DNA of 64,000 nt from JAXDMK01 sp963765955. GTDB taxonomy: Bacteria > Actinomycetota > Acidimicrobiia > Acidimicrobiales > AC-14. Below are positions 19,397-29,600 of this stretch, one piece after another; position 1 is the stretch's first letter, and each line of letters begins with the position of its first letter. The notes below the pieces were generated by a model. The model was given only the letters and a program-made list of their open reading frames with translations. It made no database searches and was not told the origin of the DNA. The position numbers were made by a program, and so were the translations under genes. The stretch is from positions 620,001 to 684,000 of the forward strand of contig CAVXYA010000002.1 of assembly GCA_963765955.1 (NCBI GenBank). Reading direction: 5' to 3'.

Positions 19397-20581
19397 ATGG
19401 CGACGGGGACGGGGCCGTCGACGCGGCCGGACGACGTGGTGGCCGCGGTCCGGCGGATGGCGGGCCCGTTGGCGGAGCGGTCCGCCGCCATCGAGGCCGC
19501 CGGTCGGCTGCCCGACGAGGTCGTGGCCGACCTGCGGGCCGCCGGCGTTCCCGGCCTGTGGTTGCCGGCCGAGCTCGGGGGCCGCGAGGCGGTCCCGGCC
19601 GAGGTGGTCGACGCCATCGTCGCCCTGGCCTCAGCCGACGGGTCGACCGGGTGGTGCGCGGCGGTGACGCTCGGCACCAACGCTCTGGCTGCATACCTGC
19701 CCGAGGACGGTGCCCGGGAGATCTTCGCCAGCCCGACCACGATCACCGGCGGTTCGTTCAAGCCGGCGGGACGGGCCACCGCCGTCGATCCCCGGTCGAT
19801 ACGGGTGACGGGGCGATGGGGCTTCGGCAGCGGGGTCAACCACGCCGACTGGATGGCGGGCGCCTGCCTGATGGTCGACGATGCCGGCGAGCCCGTCACC
19901 GACGAGGAGGGCCGTCCGGAGGCTCTGCTGGCGTTCTTCCCGTCTTCGGGCGTCACCGTCGCCGACACCTGGCACACCTCGGGCCTCCAGGGCACCGCCA
20001 GTCACGACTACTCGGTCGACGCCCTCGAAGTCCCTCGCTGCCACACCTTGTCGTTCGCCTTCACGCCGTGGCCGAAGGGGCCGATGTGGAGGATGCCGCC
20101 GATGCCACTGTTCTTCGCGGCCAACGCCGCCGTCGCCCTCGGCATCGCCCGGGGGGCGATCGACGACCTGGTCCAGCTGGCAGAGGTGAAGACGCCCTAC
20201 CGCAGCTCCCGCCGGCTGGCCGAGCGCGACGTCGTCCAGGCGATGGTGGCCCGGGCCGAGGCCGCCACCCGGTCGGCCCGCGCCTTCCTCGTCGAGACCC
20301 TCGACGGCCTGGCCGCGGGAGCGGCGCGGGGCGAGCCCGCAACCCTGCGGGACCGGGCCATAGCCCGGCTGGCGGTGGTGAACGCCTCCCAGGCCGGCAT
20401 GGCGGCGGTCGACCTGTGCTTCGAGGCGGCCGGCTCCACCGCCCTGTTCCTCGACCACCCGCTCCAGCGTCGCCACCGGGACGTCCACGCCGTCGGCCAG
20501 CACGTGGCCCTGGCGTTTCCCGGCTACGAGACCGCAGGACGGGTCCTGCTGGGCCTCGAGCCCGACACCCCCCTGATCTAG
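19397..20581 (+). CDS. Acyl-CoA dehydrogenase-like flavoprotein (HsaA/group D monooxygenase type)
   Basis: A 394-residue protein of the acyl-CoA dehydrogenase fold. The N-terminal helical part (AAGVPGLWLPAELGG), the substrate/FAD segment ASADGSTGWCAAVTLGT, the beta-domain text TGRWGFGSGVNHADW and TWHTSGLQGTASHDYSV, and the C-terminal helices with RRHRDVHAVGQHV are arranged as in the oxygenase components that resemble HsaA and 4-hydroxyphenylacetate hydroxylase rather than in true fatty acyl-CoA dehydrogenases. These use reduced flavin and oxygen to hydroxylate aromatic or other substrates. I chose ATG 19397; a TTG nine bases upstream is in frame. Its stop overlaps the convergent SGNH gene stop by two bases. 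Substrate unknown; no flavin reductase is adjacent. Confidence 0.8.
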   Translation: MATGTGPSTRPDDVVAAVRRMAGPLAERSAAIEAAGRLPDEVVADLRAAGVPGLWLPAELGGREAVPAEVVDAIVALASADGSTGWCAAVTLGTNALAAYLPEDGAREIFASPTTITGGSFKPAGRATAVDPRSIRVTGRWGFGSGVNHADWMAGACLMVDDAGEPVTDEEGRPEALLAFFPSSGVTVADTWHTSGLQGTASHDYSVDALEVPRCHTLSFAFTPWPKGPMWRMPPMPLFFAANAAVALGIARGAIDDLVQLAEVKTPYRSSRRLAERDVVQAMVARAEAATRSARAFLVETLDGLAAGAARGEPATLRDRAIARLAVVNASQAGMAAVDLCFEAAGSTALFLDHPLQRRHRDVHAVGQHVALAFPGYETAGRVLLGLEPDTPLI

Positions 20582-21447
20582 CGCCCGGCCATGGCCTCGA
20601 GCAGGACCGCGGCCATGGCCTGCATCCCGAGAGCGTTGGGATGGACAGGCGCGGCGGGTGACAGGGGGACGACGGGTTCGACCCACCTGAACCCCGGCAG
20701 CTGGCATGCGTCGTGGCCGATGCTGGGCCCGTAGACATCGACGTAGGTGGCGCCCGCCGCTGCCGCCTGGGCCGCCAGCATCGCGTTCAGCTCCTTCTCC
20801 TTGTCCCGGAGGTAGGGCGCGTCACCGGGGGTGATCGGCATCACCGGCCAGCAGCCCGGCTGCACCTCCGGCAGGATGGCCGGGTACCCCACGACGAACA
20901 GCCGCGCTCCAGGGGACCGCCGGACCGCCTCGGACAGAGCGGCCGCGACCTTCGGGCCCGTCGCCGCGATCCGCCGGCTGATCTCGTCGACGCCTCCGGC
21001 GGTGTAGTGGTCACGGCACGGCGTCCCCAATGGCAGGACGGCAAGGCATCGCTGGAGGATCTCGGAGAATCCGATGTCGTTGCCGCCGATCTGCAGACTG
21101 ACCGTACCGACCCCGCGGTCGAGGGCGTCCAGCTGCGGGGGGTTGGTCCCGCCGAAGACGGACTGCGGCGAGCTGAGGTCGTTGGTGTCGGCCCCGCTGC
21201 AGCTGCGGTCACGCAAGGCCGATCCCCGGGCGAGAGCGACGAGGTGGGGATAGTTGCGGTCGGACCGCCAGCATCCCAGCGGGTCGGAAAGCTGGATCGG
21301 GATCGCGGGGCCGGCGGTGAACGAGTCGCCCATGGCCACGTAGGACTCGGGAACAGCGGCGCCAACCGCCGGCGCCTGCAGGCCGGCAGCCAGGATCGCC
21401 GCAGTGACGGTCAGGAGCAGGCGGGTGAAGACGGGCCTCGACATCAT
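20578..21447 (-). CDS. Secreted SGNH/GDSL hydrolase
   Basis: A 289-residue exported esterase/lipase of the SGNH fold. A signal peptide is clear (MMSRPVFTRLLLTVTAAILA, cleavage around AVGA-AVPES). Catalytic blocks are visible: block I YVAMGDSFTAG with the Ser, block III QIGGNDIGF with the Asn, and block V APVHPNALGM with the His. Several Cys (CW, SCSG, RCL, PCRD, GCW, DACQ) could form disulfides, as in actinobacterial secreted lipases of this type. AGGAGG sits at a good distance before the ATG. It is convergent with the flavoprotein gene, the two stops overlapping, and appears to be a single-gene unit. Confidence 0.88.
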   Translation of the reverse strand: MMSRPVFTRLLLTVTAAILAAGLQAPAVGAAVPESYVAMGDSFTAGPAIPIQLSDPLGCWRSDRNYPHLVALARGSALRDRSCSGADTNDLSSPQSVFGGTNPPQLDALDRGVGTVSLQIGGNDIGFSEILQRCLAVLPLGTPCRDHYTAGGVDEISRRIAATGPKVAAALSEAVRRSPGARLFVVGYPAILPEVQPGCWPVMPITPGDAPYLRDKEKELNAMLAAQAAAAGATYVDVYGPSIGHDACQLPGFRWVEPVVPLSPAAPVHPNALGMQAMAAVLLEAMAGR

Positions 21448-21671
21448 CGTGGGAACCTCCTGAGCGCCAGACCTCTACCCCGGTCATAGGAATTGGCCAC
21501 CCAGCGGGGATCATGCGGTGCCCTCTCGGGCATCCCCGTCCGGGTGCCCGGGGCTCGGGGCCCGCCGGCCAACTCCACGGGTGTCGAAGCTGTTACCGCA
21601 ACGAGATGAAGCCGTTACCTCCCGGGCTCAGGTTTGGGCCATCCGAGTGTTCCCGACAAGGAGGCAACGAC

Positions 21672-22253
21672 ATGAACATCAAGGCCCATCGAGCTCGAGC
21701 CGCCGCCGTGCTGGCCGCGGTGACGTGCGCCACGGTGCTGGCCGGCGTAGGTCCGGCCCGGGCCGCGACAGCGTCGTACTGCGGCATCACCTGGGGGAGC
21801 CTGCCAAAGTCGGCGCCGGAGCTGACGACCAGCCCCATCGTGGGCGCGCGGGTCGGTCGGCACGACTGCTTCGACCGCCTGGTCATCGACGTGGCCGGGC
21901 AGCCCGCGCCCGGCTATTTCGCCAACTACATCGACGGCTACTTCAACCAGGACACGGGCGAACGGGTGCCTGTCGCGGGCGGCGCCTTGCTCAAGGTGAG
22001 GGTTCTCGCCCCGGGGCACGACGCCAACTTCCAGGCCACTGTGCCCTGGCGGTTCGGGACCCACATCGTGACGCCGGAGCAGTTCTCGGCCGGAGGCTTC
22101 GGCACGTTCCGGGACCTCGTCTACGGGGCGACCTACGAAGGCGAGACGGATTTCGTCATAGGCCTGCGGGCCCGGCTGCCGTTCCGAGTCTTCAAGCTCG
22201 ACGGACCGGGCGGTGGTAGCCGGCTGATCATCGATGTCGCCCACCAATGGTGA
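21672..22253 (+). CDS. Secreted AMIN-like domain protein
   Basis: A 193-residue exported protein. The start is fixed by AAGGAGG shortly before ATG 21672, and the signal peptide runs MNIKAHRARAAAVLAAVTCA with probable cleavage after GPARAATA. The mature part begins YCGITWGSLPK and contains RVGRHDCFDRLVIDV, YFNQDTGE and ends SRLIIDVAHQW. This resembles the AMIN-like beta-sandwich domain found in actinobacterial secreted proteins, often at the envelope. Two Cys (YCG and HDCFD) probably form a disulfide. No enzyme motif is seen. The 220 bases upstream, shared with the divergent SGNH gene, would hold both promoters. Confidence 0.75.
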   Translation: MNIKAHRARAAAVLAAVTCATVLAGVGPARAATASYCGITWGSLPKSAPELTTSPIVGARVGRHDCFDRLVIDVAGQPAPGYFANYIDGYFNQDTGERVPVAGGALLKVRVLAPGHDANFQATVPWRFGTHIVTPEQFSAGGFGTFRDLVYGATYEGETDFVIGLRARLPFRVFKLDGPGGGSRLIIDVAHQW

Positions 22254-22504
22254 GTCGCCCCTAGCTCCGATGCGGGCGCCCGAGCCGCCGGCTCGGGCGC
22301 CCGGTCGCGTCCCCGCCCGCGGCCGGGGATCCCGTCCGGGACACTGGCAGGCCGCCGGACCCGCTCGTCAGCGGTCATCCGGGCCACGACCTGGCGTCGT
22401 AGTCCTGAAGGCTGGCCACACCAGGAGGAGCCTCCGATCCCGCGCTACGAGACCGCCCGAGGACGAACCCGGTACCGGCCGGGCGACGAGAGCAGCCGGA
22501 GGCC

Positions 22505-23851
22505 ATGGTGACGTTGGGCTTGTCCGTGGACGCCGCCGCCGCACCTCGGATCCCGTTCGAGCTGATCGACGAGGTCATCCACCTCCTGGACACCGAGACC
22601 GCCCCGTGGAGCGTCCAGTTGGAGGCGCGGATCGTGGGCCATCTCGACGAGGCCCGGCTCCGTCAGGCCCTGGGCCATGCGCTGGCCACCCATCCCATGG
22701 CCCGGGCCCGCAAGGTGGCGGCCTGGCCCGGGCTTCCCCGCCATCAGTGGGAGATCCCGGACACGCCTGACGTCGACCCCCTGCGTGTGGTCGAGTGCCC
22801 CGACGACGAGGCCGTCGCCGCCACCCGGGCCGCCTTGCAGAGCCGGCCCGTCCCCCTGGTCGAGTCGCCGCCGCTCAGGGTCACCCTCGCCCGGCACCCG
22901 GGGGGCGACTATCTGATGCTGAACGTCAACCACGCGGCCATGGACGGTTTCGGGGCCTTGCGGGTGCTCCGCTCGGTGGCGCGGGCCTATGCCGGCGAGA
23001 CCGATCCGGGCCCGGGGCCGGCCTTCCTGGAGGCACGCCAGGTCCCGGCCCTCCTCGCCGGTGCCGACCTGCGGACCCGGGCCGGGCGGTACCGGGCCCT
23101 GGCTGAGAAGCTCCGCGACCTGCTCCTCCCGCCGGCCCGGCTGGCTCCCGACGGGGGTCGTGAGGAGGCCGGGTACGGGTTCCACCAGGTGTCCCTGTCC
23201 CCGTCGGATACTCGGGCCATCATCGACCTCGACCACCCGGGGACGGTCAACGATCTGCTGGTGGCCGTCCTCCACCGCACGATCGGGGCGTGGAACGCCG
23301 ACCATGGGGTGCGCCGGGGCCGAGTCGGCGTCCTCGTGCCGGCCAACCTGCGCCCGCCCGAGTGGCGGCAGGACGTGGTGGGCAACTTCTCGCTGCCCGC
23401 CCGGGTGTCGACCACCCGGCGGGACCGACGCACGTCCCCGGCCACCCTGCGCGCCGTCGTGAGCAAGACCAGGCGCATGAAGCGGACAGGCATGGGCACC
23501 GCCCTCATCGAGGTCCTGAGCCGGGCTCAGCGCTATCCCTTGTGGGTCAAGGAGGCGGCCGTGATGATGATGCCCCTGACTGGCAACCGGCTGGTCGACA
23601 CCGCCATGCTGTCGAACTTGGGGAACCTGACCGATCCGCCCTCCTTCGGCCCCGACGCGGGCGAGGTGACCGAGATCTGGTTCTCCCCCCCGGCCCGATT
23701 GCCGCTCGGTCTCTCCGTCGGCGCGGTCACCGCCTGCGGACGCCTTCACCTGGTGTTCCGCTACCGCCACCGGCTCTTCGACGACCGGTCCGCCCGGCGC
23801 TTCGCCGGCCGCTACCTGGCGGAGCTCGGGTCCTTCGTCCCCGGCCCGTGA
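22505..23851 (+). CDS. Condensation-domain-like / wax-ester-synthase-type acyltransferase
   Basis: A 448-residue protein of the chloramphenicol-acetyltransferase / condensation superfamily. The active-site motif appears as NHAAMDGFG (HHxxxDG with the first His replaced by Asn) near residue 142, and the late region GRVGVLVPANLRP, NVGNFSLPA-like text and SNLGNL follow the pattern of free-standing acyltransferases such as PapA or WS/DGAT relatives. The acceptor is unknown. GGAGG lies immediately before ATG 22505, so the GTG three bases later is an equally likely start. The stop overlaps the start of the alpha/beta hydrolase gene by four bases (GTGA), so the two are co-translated and probably work on the same ester or lipid. 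Confidence 0.75.
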   Translation: MVTLGLSVDAAAAPRIPFELIDEVIHLLDTETAPWSVQLEARIVGHLDEARLRQALGHALATHPMARARKVAAWPGLPRHQWEIPDTPDVDPLRVVECPDDEAVAATRAALQSRPVPLVESPPLRVTLARHPGGDYLMLNVNHAAMDGFGALRVLRSVARAYAGETDPGPGPAFLEARQVPALLAGADLRTRAGRYRALAEKLRDLLLPPARLAPDGGREEAGYGFHQVSLSPSDTRAIIDLDHPGTVNDLLVAVLHRTIGAWNADHGVRRGRVGVLVPANLRPPEWRQDVVGNFSLPARVSTTRRDRRTSPATLRAVVSKTRRMKRTGMGTALIEVLSRAQRYPLWVKEAAVMMMPLTGNRLVDTAMLSNLGNLTDPPSFGPDAGEVTEIWFSPPARLPLGLSVGAVTACGRLHLVFRYRHRLFDDRSARRFAGRYLAELGSFVPGP

Positions 23852-24828
23852 GCCGGGGGGGCGGGCTGGGCCAGACCGTCCGTCGTCTTCGGCGCTTCGC
23901 CAGCCGGCCCGACTCGGCCGTACCCCAGCCGCCGATCCCGCCTCCGCTGCCCCCCGGGCGGGTCGTGAACGTGCCCGGCCGGGGCGAGATGTTCGTCCGC
24001 GAGTCTGAGGGGCCGGCGGCAGACGTGGCCGGCCGTCCCGGAGGCCCGACCATCCTGCTCCTCCACGGCTGGACCCTCACGTCGGACCTGAACTGGTTCC
24101 CCTTCTACGACGCGGTCGCACGCCACGGCCGCATGCTCGCGCTCGACCAGCGGGGCCACGGCCGCGGCCTACGCAGCGAGGACCGCTTCACCCTGGAGGC
24201 GGCCGCCGACGACGTCGCCGCCCTCCTCGATCACCTGGGTGTGGGCCCGGCAGTGGTCGTCGGGTACTCGTTGGGAGGATCGGTGGCGTTGCTCCTCTGG
24301 CAGCGCCACCCCCGGGCGGTGGCGGGCCTGGTGCTGGAGTCGACCGCGCTGCAATGGCGGTCCAGCCCCCGCGACCGGGTGCTGTGGAGCGGGATGGCCG
24401 CCGCCGAGTACGCCTTCCGCCTCGGCCCGCCCCGCGGCCTCACCGAGCGCTACCTGCGGGACGCGGCCGACCAGTCCCCCTCCGTCCGCCCCCATGCGGG
24501 TTGGCTCAAGGCCGAGATCCGCCGCGGCAACCCCGCAGACCTGGCGGCTGCCGGCCGGGCGTTGAGCGTCTTCGACGCCCGGCCCTTCGTCGGCCGGATC
24601 GACGTGCCCACCGCGGTGGTGGTCACCGGCCGGGACCGCCTCGTCCGCCCCTCCCACCAGCGGGCGCTAGCCAAGGCGATACCCGGCGCCCGGGTGGTGG
24701 CGGCCGACACCGCCCACAACGGCTGGCTGGTCCGGCCGAAGGCGTTCGCGGCGGCGACCGAGGAGGCGCTTGAGTCGGTGCTAGGCCGGATCGGCGGGCC
24801 GGGGCCCGGCTCCGACGGTCCGAGCTGA
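23848..24828 (+). CDS. Alpha/beta hydrolase
   Basis: A 326-residue hydrolase. The oxyanion region LLHGWTLTSDLNW, the strand LALDQRGHGRG, the nucleophile elbow VVGYSLGGSVA, the acid-loop text VVVTGRDRLVRPS and the late HNGW (catalytic His in DTAHNGW) give a full Ser-Asp-His triad. The N-terminal 35 residues are Arg- and Pro-rich without a clear signal peptide. Start is GTG 23848 overlapping the preceding acyltransferase stop by four bases, so they form an operon. Probable esterase or lipase; substrate unknown. Confidence 0.85.
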   Translation: MSRGGGLGQTVRRLRRFASRPDSAVPQPPIPPPLPPGRVVNVPGRGEMFVRESEGPAADVAGRPGGPTILLLHGWTLTSDLNWFPFYDAVARHGRMLALDQRGHGRGLRSEDRFTLEAAADDVAALLDHLGVGPAVVVGYSLGGSVALLLWQRHPRAVAGLVLESTALQWRSSPRDRVLWSGMAAAEYAFRLGPPRGLTERYLRDAADQSPSVRPHAGWLKAEIRRGNPADLAAAGRALSVFDARPFVGRIDVPTAVVVTGRDRLVRPSHQRALAKAIPGARVVAADTAHNGWLVRPKAFAAATEEALESVLGRIGGPGPGSDGPS

Positions 24829-24869
24829 GCCGGGACTGCCCGACCGCCGCCGGCCGCTCGCCCCCGCCA

Positions 24870-25010
24870 GCGAATGGCGCGGATGGGCCTTCGGAGGGAC
24901 CACCTGTGGCGATCGCTCGCAAGGCTCGGCTGGCCCCGACGAGCGAATGACGCGGACGGTCCCTTGGAGGGACCACCTGTGGCGATCGCTCGACGGACTC
25001 GGCTCGGCCG
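24870..25010. repeat. Two tandem copies of a 73-bp repeat
   Basis: A 27-base identical core (GGAGGGACCACCTGTGGCGA then TCGCTCG) occurs at 24893-24919 and 24966-24992, exactly 73 bases apart. Similar flanks (GCGAATG.CGCGGA before, CTCGGCT after) extend each unit to nearly the full 73 bases. The core includes the palindrome GCGATCGC. The array sits between two convergent genes and codes for nothing obvious. Confidence 0.8.
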
Positions 25011-25014
25011 GCGG

Positions 25015-26604
25015 TTACGACAGGTCGGAGTGGGCGGGCAGGGTGACGGTGAAGGCGGTGCCCTCCCCCGGGTGCGACGACACCGTGATGGTGCCGCCGT
25101 GCTTCTCGATGATCGACCTGGTGATCGACAGGCCCAGCCCGGTGCCGGGCACGGCCAGCCGTTGGGCCGAGGACGACCGGAAGAACCGCTCGAAGACCCG
25201 TTCCTGCTCGTCCTCCGGGATCCCCATCCCGGTGTCGACGACCCGGATCACAACCGTGTCTCCCTGGCGGAGGGCGGAGATGGCGATGCGCCCGCCGTCG
25301 GGCGTGAACTTGATGGCGTTGGTGAGCAGGTTGATGATGACCCGGTCGAGCTGGCCGGCGTCGCCCTGGATCGGGTCGAGGTCGGGGGACACGTCGATGG
25401 TGACGTCGAGGTCACGCACGAGCAGGTCGGGCAGCACCGCCTGTTGAGCGCCCTCGATGACGTCGGCTATGGAGACCGGTCCCACGGACAGCCGGAACGT
25501 CCCCGACTCGACCCGCGACATGATCAGCAGGTCCTCGATGAGCACCTGCAGGCGGCGGGCGTTGCGGTCGACGACTCCCAGCAGCCTGGTCTGCTCGTCG
25601 ACCAACGACCCGCACGAGCCGTCGGCCAGCATCTCCACGTAGCCGAGGATGCTGCTCAGGGGCGTCCGCAGCTCGTGGGACACCGACGACACGAAGTCGG
25701 TCTTGATCCGGTCGAGCTCCTGCAGGCTCTCCCGCATCTCCTGCTCCCGGCCGAGGGTCTCCCGCAGCTCCCGCTCCGCCCGCTTGCGGTCGCTGATGTC
25801 GCGGGTGTTCATGACCACCCCGTTCACGCTGGGGTCGTCGACCAGGTTGTTGACCGCGGTCTCCACGTCGCGCCACGAGCCGTCGTGGTGCCGGAGCCGG
25901 CACTCGACCAGCCGGGTGTCCTGCCCGCCGGCCAGGACGCTGCGCAGCAGGGCGTGGAAGGCAGCCACGTCGTCGGGGTGCAGCCAGTCGGCGAGGGGCC
26001 GGCCCACGATCTCGGAGGGCTCGAAGCCGAAGACCCTCGTGACGGCCGAGCTCTGGTAGGTGATCCGGAAGTCGCGGTTGACGATCGTGATCACGTCGCT
26101 CGAGTTCTGGGCGAGGGACCGGAAGCGGGCCTCGGTGCCGGCCACGTGCTCGAGGACGGCGCCGGCCAGAGCGGTGACGAACTCCGTCATCTGGATCTCG
26201 TCCGGGCCGAACAGGCCCTCGACGTTGCTGTGGGTGACGTAGAGGCAGGCGACGGCCTGGCCGTCGCAGAAGATCGGGGCACACAGCGCCGAGCGCAGCC
26301 CGGACAGGACGATGCTGTCGGCCGAGTCGACGAAGGGGCTGTCGGCCAGCAGGACCGGGCCCCCGGCCTCGATGGCCCGCAGCACCAGGCTGTGGCTCAG
26401 CCGGTCGATGCCGTCGGCCGAGCTCGAGCTCGAGCTGGCGCCGGGCATCCCCGACGACGGGTCGTCGAGGACGATGACGTGGCACTGGTCACCCCGCAGC
26501 AACGAAACCGCCGCCTCCCGCACGGAGGCGTACACGGCGGCGGGCGAGGGGGCGGAGGCGATGCGGCGGCCGACGGTCACGAGGGTGGCGAACCGGTCCG
26601 CCAA
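25015..26604 (-). CDS. GAF-PAS-histidine kinase, probably the C-terminal part of the kinase gene upstream
   Basis: A sensor histidine kinase half. Order: GAF domain (about 1-150), PAS domain (FRSLAQNSSDVITIVNRDF, about 160-280), dimerisation domain with the phospho-acceptor His in VSHELRTPLSSILGY, and ATPase domain with NLLTNAIKFTPDGG, VDTGMGIP and GTGLGLSI. The only in-frame start is a TTG inside conserved sequence, and the preceding gene runs 115 bases into it. Reading across a single shift near 26670 gives AELAAFLPA followed by YGRPTLPAG and SLADRF, a natural join. So this is most likely the C-terminal portion of one hybrid Ser/Thr-His kinase split by an indel, rather than a separate gene. 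Confidence 0.85.
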   Translation of the reverse strand: MADRFATLVTVGRRIASAPSPAAVYASVREAAVSLLRGDQCHVIVLDDPSSGMPGASSSSSSADGIDRLSHSLVLRAIEAGGPVLLADSPFVDSADSIVLSGLRSALCAPIFCDGQAVACLYVTHSNVEGLFGPDEIQMTEFVTALAGAVLEHVAGTEARFRSLAQNSSDVITIVNRDFRITYQSSAVTRVFGFEPSEIVGRPLADWLHPDDVAAFHALLRSVLAGGQDTRLVECRLRHHDGSWRDVETAVNNLVDDPSVNGVVMNTRDISDRKRAERELRETLGREQEMRESLQELDRIKTDFVSSVSHELRTPLSSILGYVEMLADGSCGSLVDEQTRLLGVVDRNARRLQVLIEDLLIMSRVESGTFRLSVGPVSIADVIEGAQQAVLPDLLVRDLDVTIDVSPDLDPIQGDAGQLDRVIINLLTNAIKFTPDGGRIAISALRQGDTVVIRVVDTGMGIPEDEQERVFERFFRSSSAQRLAVPGTGLGLSITRSIIEKHGGTITVSSHPGEGTAFTVTLPAHSDLS

Positions 26605-29600
26605 CGACAGGCTCGACGGGAGCGGACTGATTCCCGCCGGCAGCGTCGGCCGGCCGTACGCCGGCAGGGAGGAAGGCGGCGAGCTCGGCCTCGGCCCGGG
26701 CCAGCACCTCGGCCGGGCCCATCCCGTCGAGGGGGAGCCCGATGCAGCCGAACGCCTGGCGGGTGAGGGCCGCCTCGTAGCGGGCGTCCTGGCTCTCGGC
26801 CTCGGCCAGGCTCCGGGACAGCAGTCTTCGGGCGTGCCGGCGGCGGCCGTCGATGGCCGCCAGCAGGCCTCGCTCGCGGAGGGCGTGGGGGGCGTTGTTG
26901 CGGTACCACCGGGCCAGCCGCCAGCCCCTGCGGGCGGCCCGGCGGGCCCGGCGCAGGACCGCCCGGCGCTGGTCGACCTCGTAGGGCAGGAGCGTCTCGG
27001 CCTGGGTCCGCAGGGCGGTGGCCAACCAGGGCAGGACGGGGGCCACGTACTCCTGGCGCAGCCCGGCCCGGTCCACCACCGCCGCCGCTTCCTCCATGAC
27101 CGACACCGCCTCCGCCGAGGACCCTTCCTCCAGGAGGCGCACGGCCTCGGCCGCCAGGACCTCGGCCGCGGTCTGGGCGTCGTCGTTGCGCTGCTCCAAC
27201 CGGGCCCGGACCAGCTCGGCGGGAATCCGCCCCCCCGCCGCCCGAGCCCACACGCTGACGCTGATGCCGGCGGCGGTGTCGTCGCCGATGGCGATGGCGT
27301 CGTCGTGGACGATCCTCGCCATCGCCACCGCCTCGGTCAGCTCGCCCAGCCGGTAGTGGCAGAAGGCGATGTTCCACCGGGCGGTGTCGACCTCCCACCG
27401 GTCGCCCGTCTGGTCGAGGAGCCGCACTGCCTGTTGCAGCTTCTCGATTGCCTCCCGGTACCGGGAGGCGGCGTAGAGGGCCACGCCGTAGAAGTTCAGC
27501 GACTGGCCCTGGCCCCACATGTCGCCCAGCTCGGTGCGGATGGCCAGGGAGCGCCCGGCATAGGCGATGCCCCGGCCGAACCACGGGGCCATGGTCATCA
27601 CCGGGGCGTGCTCCGAGTAGGCCTGGGCCAGCTCGGCGCTGGGCGAGTAGCGCTCGGCCAGGTTCATCTCCCGCAGGTGGGCCCAGGCGCAGGGGATCTT
27701 GCCCGCGCTGAACCAGTACACGTAGGCCAGGCGGCTGTAGGTGCGGATGGCGAGGAACTCCCGGTCGGCGCCCTCCCGCCGACGCCGGGCCAGGAACAGC
27801 CGAGGCAGCAGGGAGTGGGCCACCTGGACGACGACCTCGACCATCAGCGCGACCACCAGGCCGGGGGTTCGGGTCGGGAGGCGGCGGCCGAGCTGGCGGA
27901 CGGCCCGCTCGAGGTGGTCGCGGGCGGAGCCCTGGTCGCCCCGCTTGAAGGCGACGTCGCCCAGCTTGCCCTCGAGGGTCGCCCGCTGGAAGTCGGTGGC
28001 GGCAACCGACAGGGCCCGTTCGAGCTGGGCCGTGGCCTCGTCGTAGGAACCGTCCAGCGTCAGCACGTCGCCGAGGCCCTCGGCCACCCGGGCGTGGGTG
28101 GCGGCGTCGCCGTCGGGGATCGAGCGCTGGGCCATCCGGTAGTGGGCCACGGCGACGTCGAGCGAGTGCTGGGCCCGGGCCGACTCGGCCGCCTGCACCG
28201 CATAGGGCAGGGCCCGGAGACCGGAGCCGGCGGCGTCGAAGTGGTAGGCCAGCTCGAAGACCCGGGCGCCGTCGAGGGCCTCGATCCGCTCGGCAGCCAT
28301 GAGGTGCAGCTCCCGCCGCTGGTCGGCGTCGAGTCGGCTGAGCAGCGCCTCCCTCAGCTTGTCGTGGAGGAAGCGGGCTCGGCCGGCCTGCTCGTCGACC
28401 CAGACGATCCGCCGCTGACCGGCCTCGGCCAGCCCGGCCGCGGCCTCGGCCGGCTCCTGCTGGCACAGCTCCACGGCCAGGCCGAGGTCGAATTCCTTGC
28501 CCAGCACCGCGCCCACTGAGAGCAGGTGGAGAGTGGTCGGGGCAAGCAGCTCCAGCCGGCGCAGCAGGAAGAGGGCCGCCCGGCGGGACGTCTGCACGTC
28601 GGACAGCCGCTCCCGGTCGACCTCCCACCCCTCGTCGGTCGTGACCAGCGCCCCCGCCTCCACCAGGCCCCGCAGCACGGCCGAGGCCATGAACGGGCTG
28701 CCCTCGGACAAGAGCGTGACCGCGTCGAGGGCCTCGTCGGGAAGGGGGCCGGCCATCGATTCGGCCAGGCTGCGGACGTCGTCGCGCTGGAAGGGGGGCA
28801 GGGCGACGGTCGCCAGCGGCTCGATGAGGCGCAGGGGATGGTCGGCACCGACCTCCTCCGACCGGAAGGCGGCGATGACCAGCACGGGGACAGCCCGGTC
28901 GCCGGTGCGGGCCTGCCAATGGGCCAGCAGCCGCAGCGTCGGCCCGTCCGCCCACTGGCAGTCGTCGAGCAGCACCACCGCCGGACGTTCCGGGGTCCCG
29001 AGGGCGTCGAGGAGGGCGCTCAGGGCGTTGATGCTCCGGGTCTCGCCGTAGGCCTCGGGACCCAGGCTGGCGGTGGTGCCCTCCCCCAGGACCTCGGTCA
29101 GCTCGGGGAGGGCGGCCACCGCCGCGTCGGCCCTGTCGTCCACCCGGCGGCGCAGGGCGGCCCCGACGAGGGGCTGGTCGCGGGCCGCGGCCACGATGCC
29201 CCCGACGACGTCCTCCAGCAGCTGGAACGGGCGCTGGGCAGCCTGGTCGAGGCCCTGGCCCCGCAGGATCCACGCCCGGGTCTGGCTCTGCTGGGCCAGC
29301 TCCTCCAGCAACCGGGTCTTGCCCCCGCCGGACTCCGCCTCCAGGAGCACCAGGCCACCCCGGCCCTCGCCCGCCCGGCGGATGAGGCGCACCAGCTTGC
29401 CCAGCTCGTCGGCCCGACCGACGAAGGCGGGCTCGGTGAGCATGTGGCGGCGGTCGTGGAGCCCGATGACCACCGCCGGCTCGCGGACGCCCCGGTCGAC
29501 GGCGGCGGCAATGGCCGCGAAGTCGGCCCGGGCTGCGGCGGCCGACTGGTAGCGCTCGCCGGGGTCCTTGCGCAGGAGGCGCTGCAAGGCTGCGTCCACC

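Noticed and set aside
24874..26766. 630-codon plus-strand frame antisense to the histidine kinase
   Set aside because: Low-complexity V/D/G/H-rich translation, no motif; the minus strand has HELRTP and GTGLGLSI.
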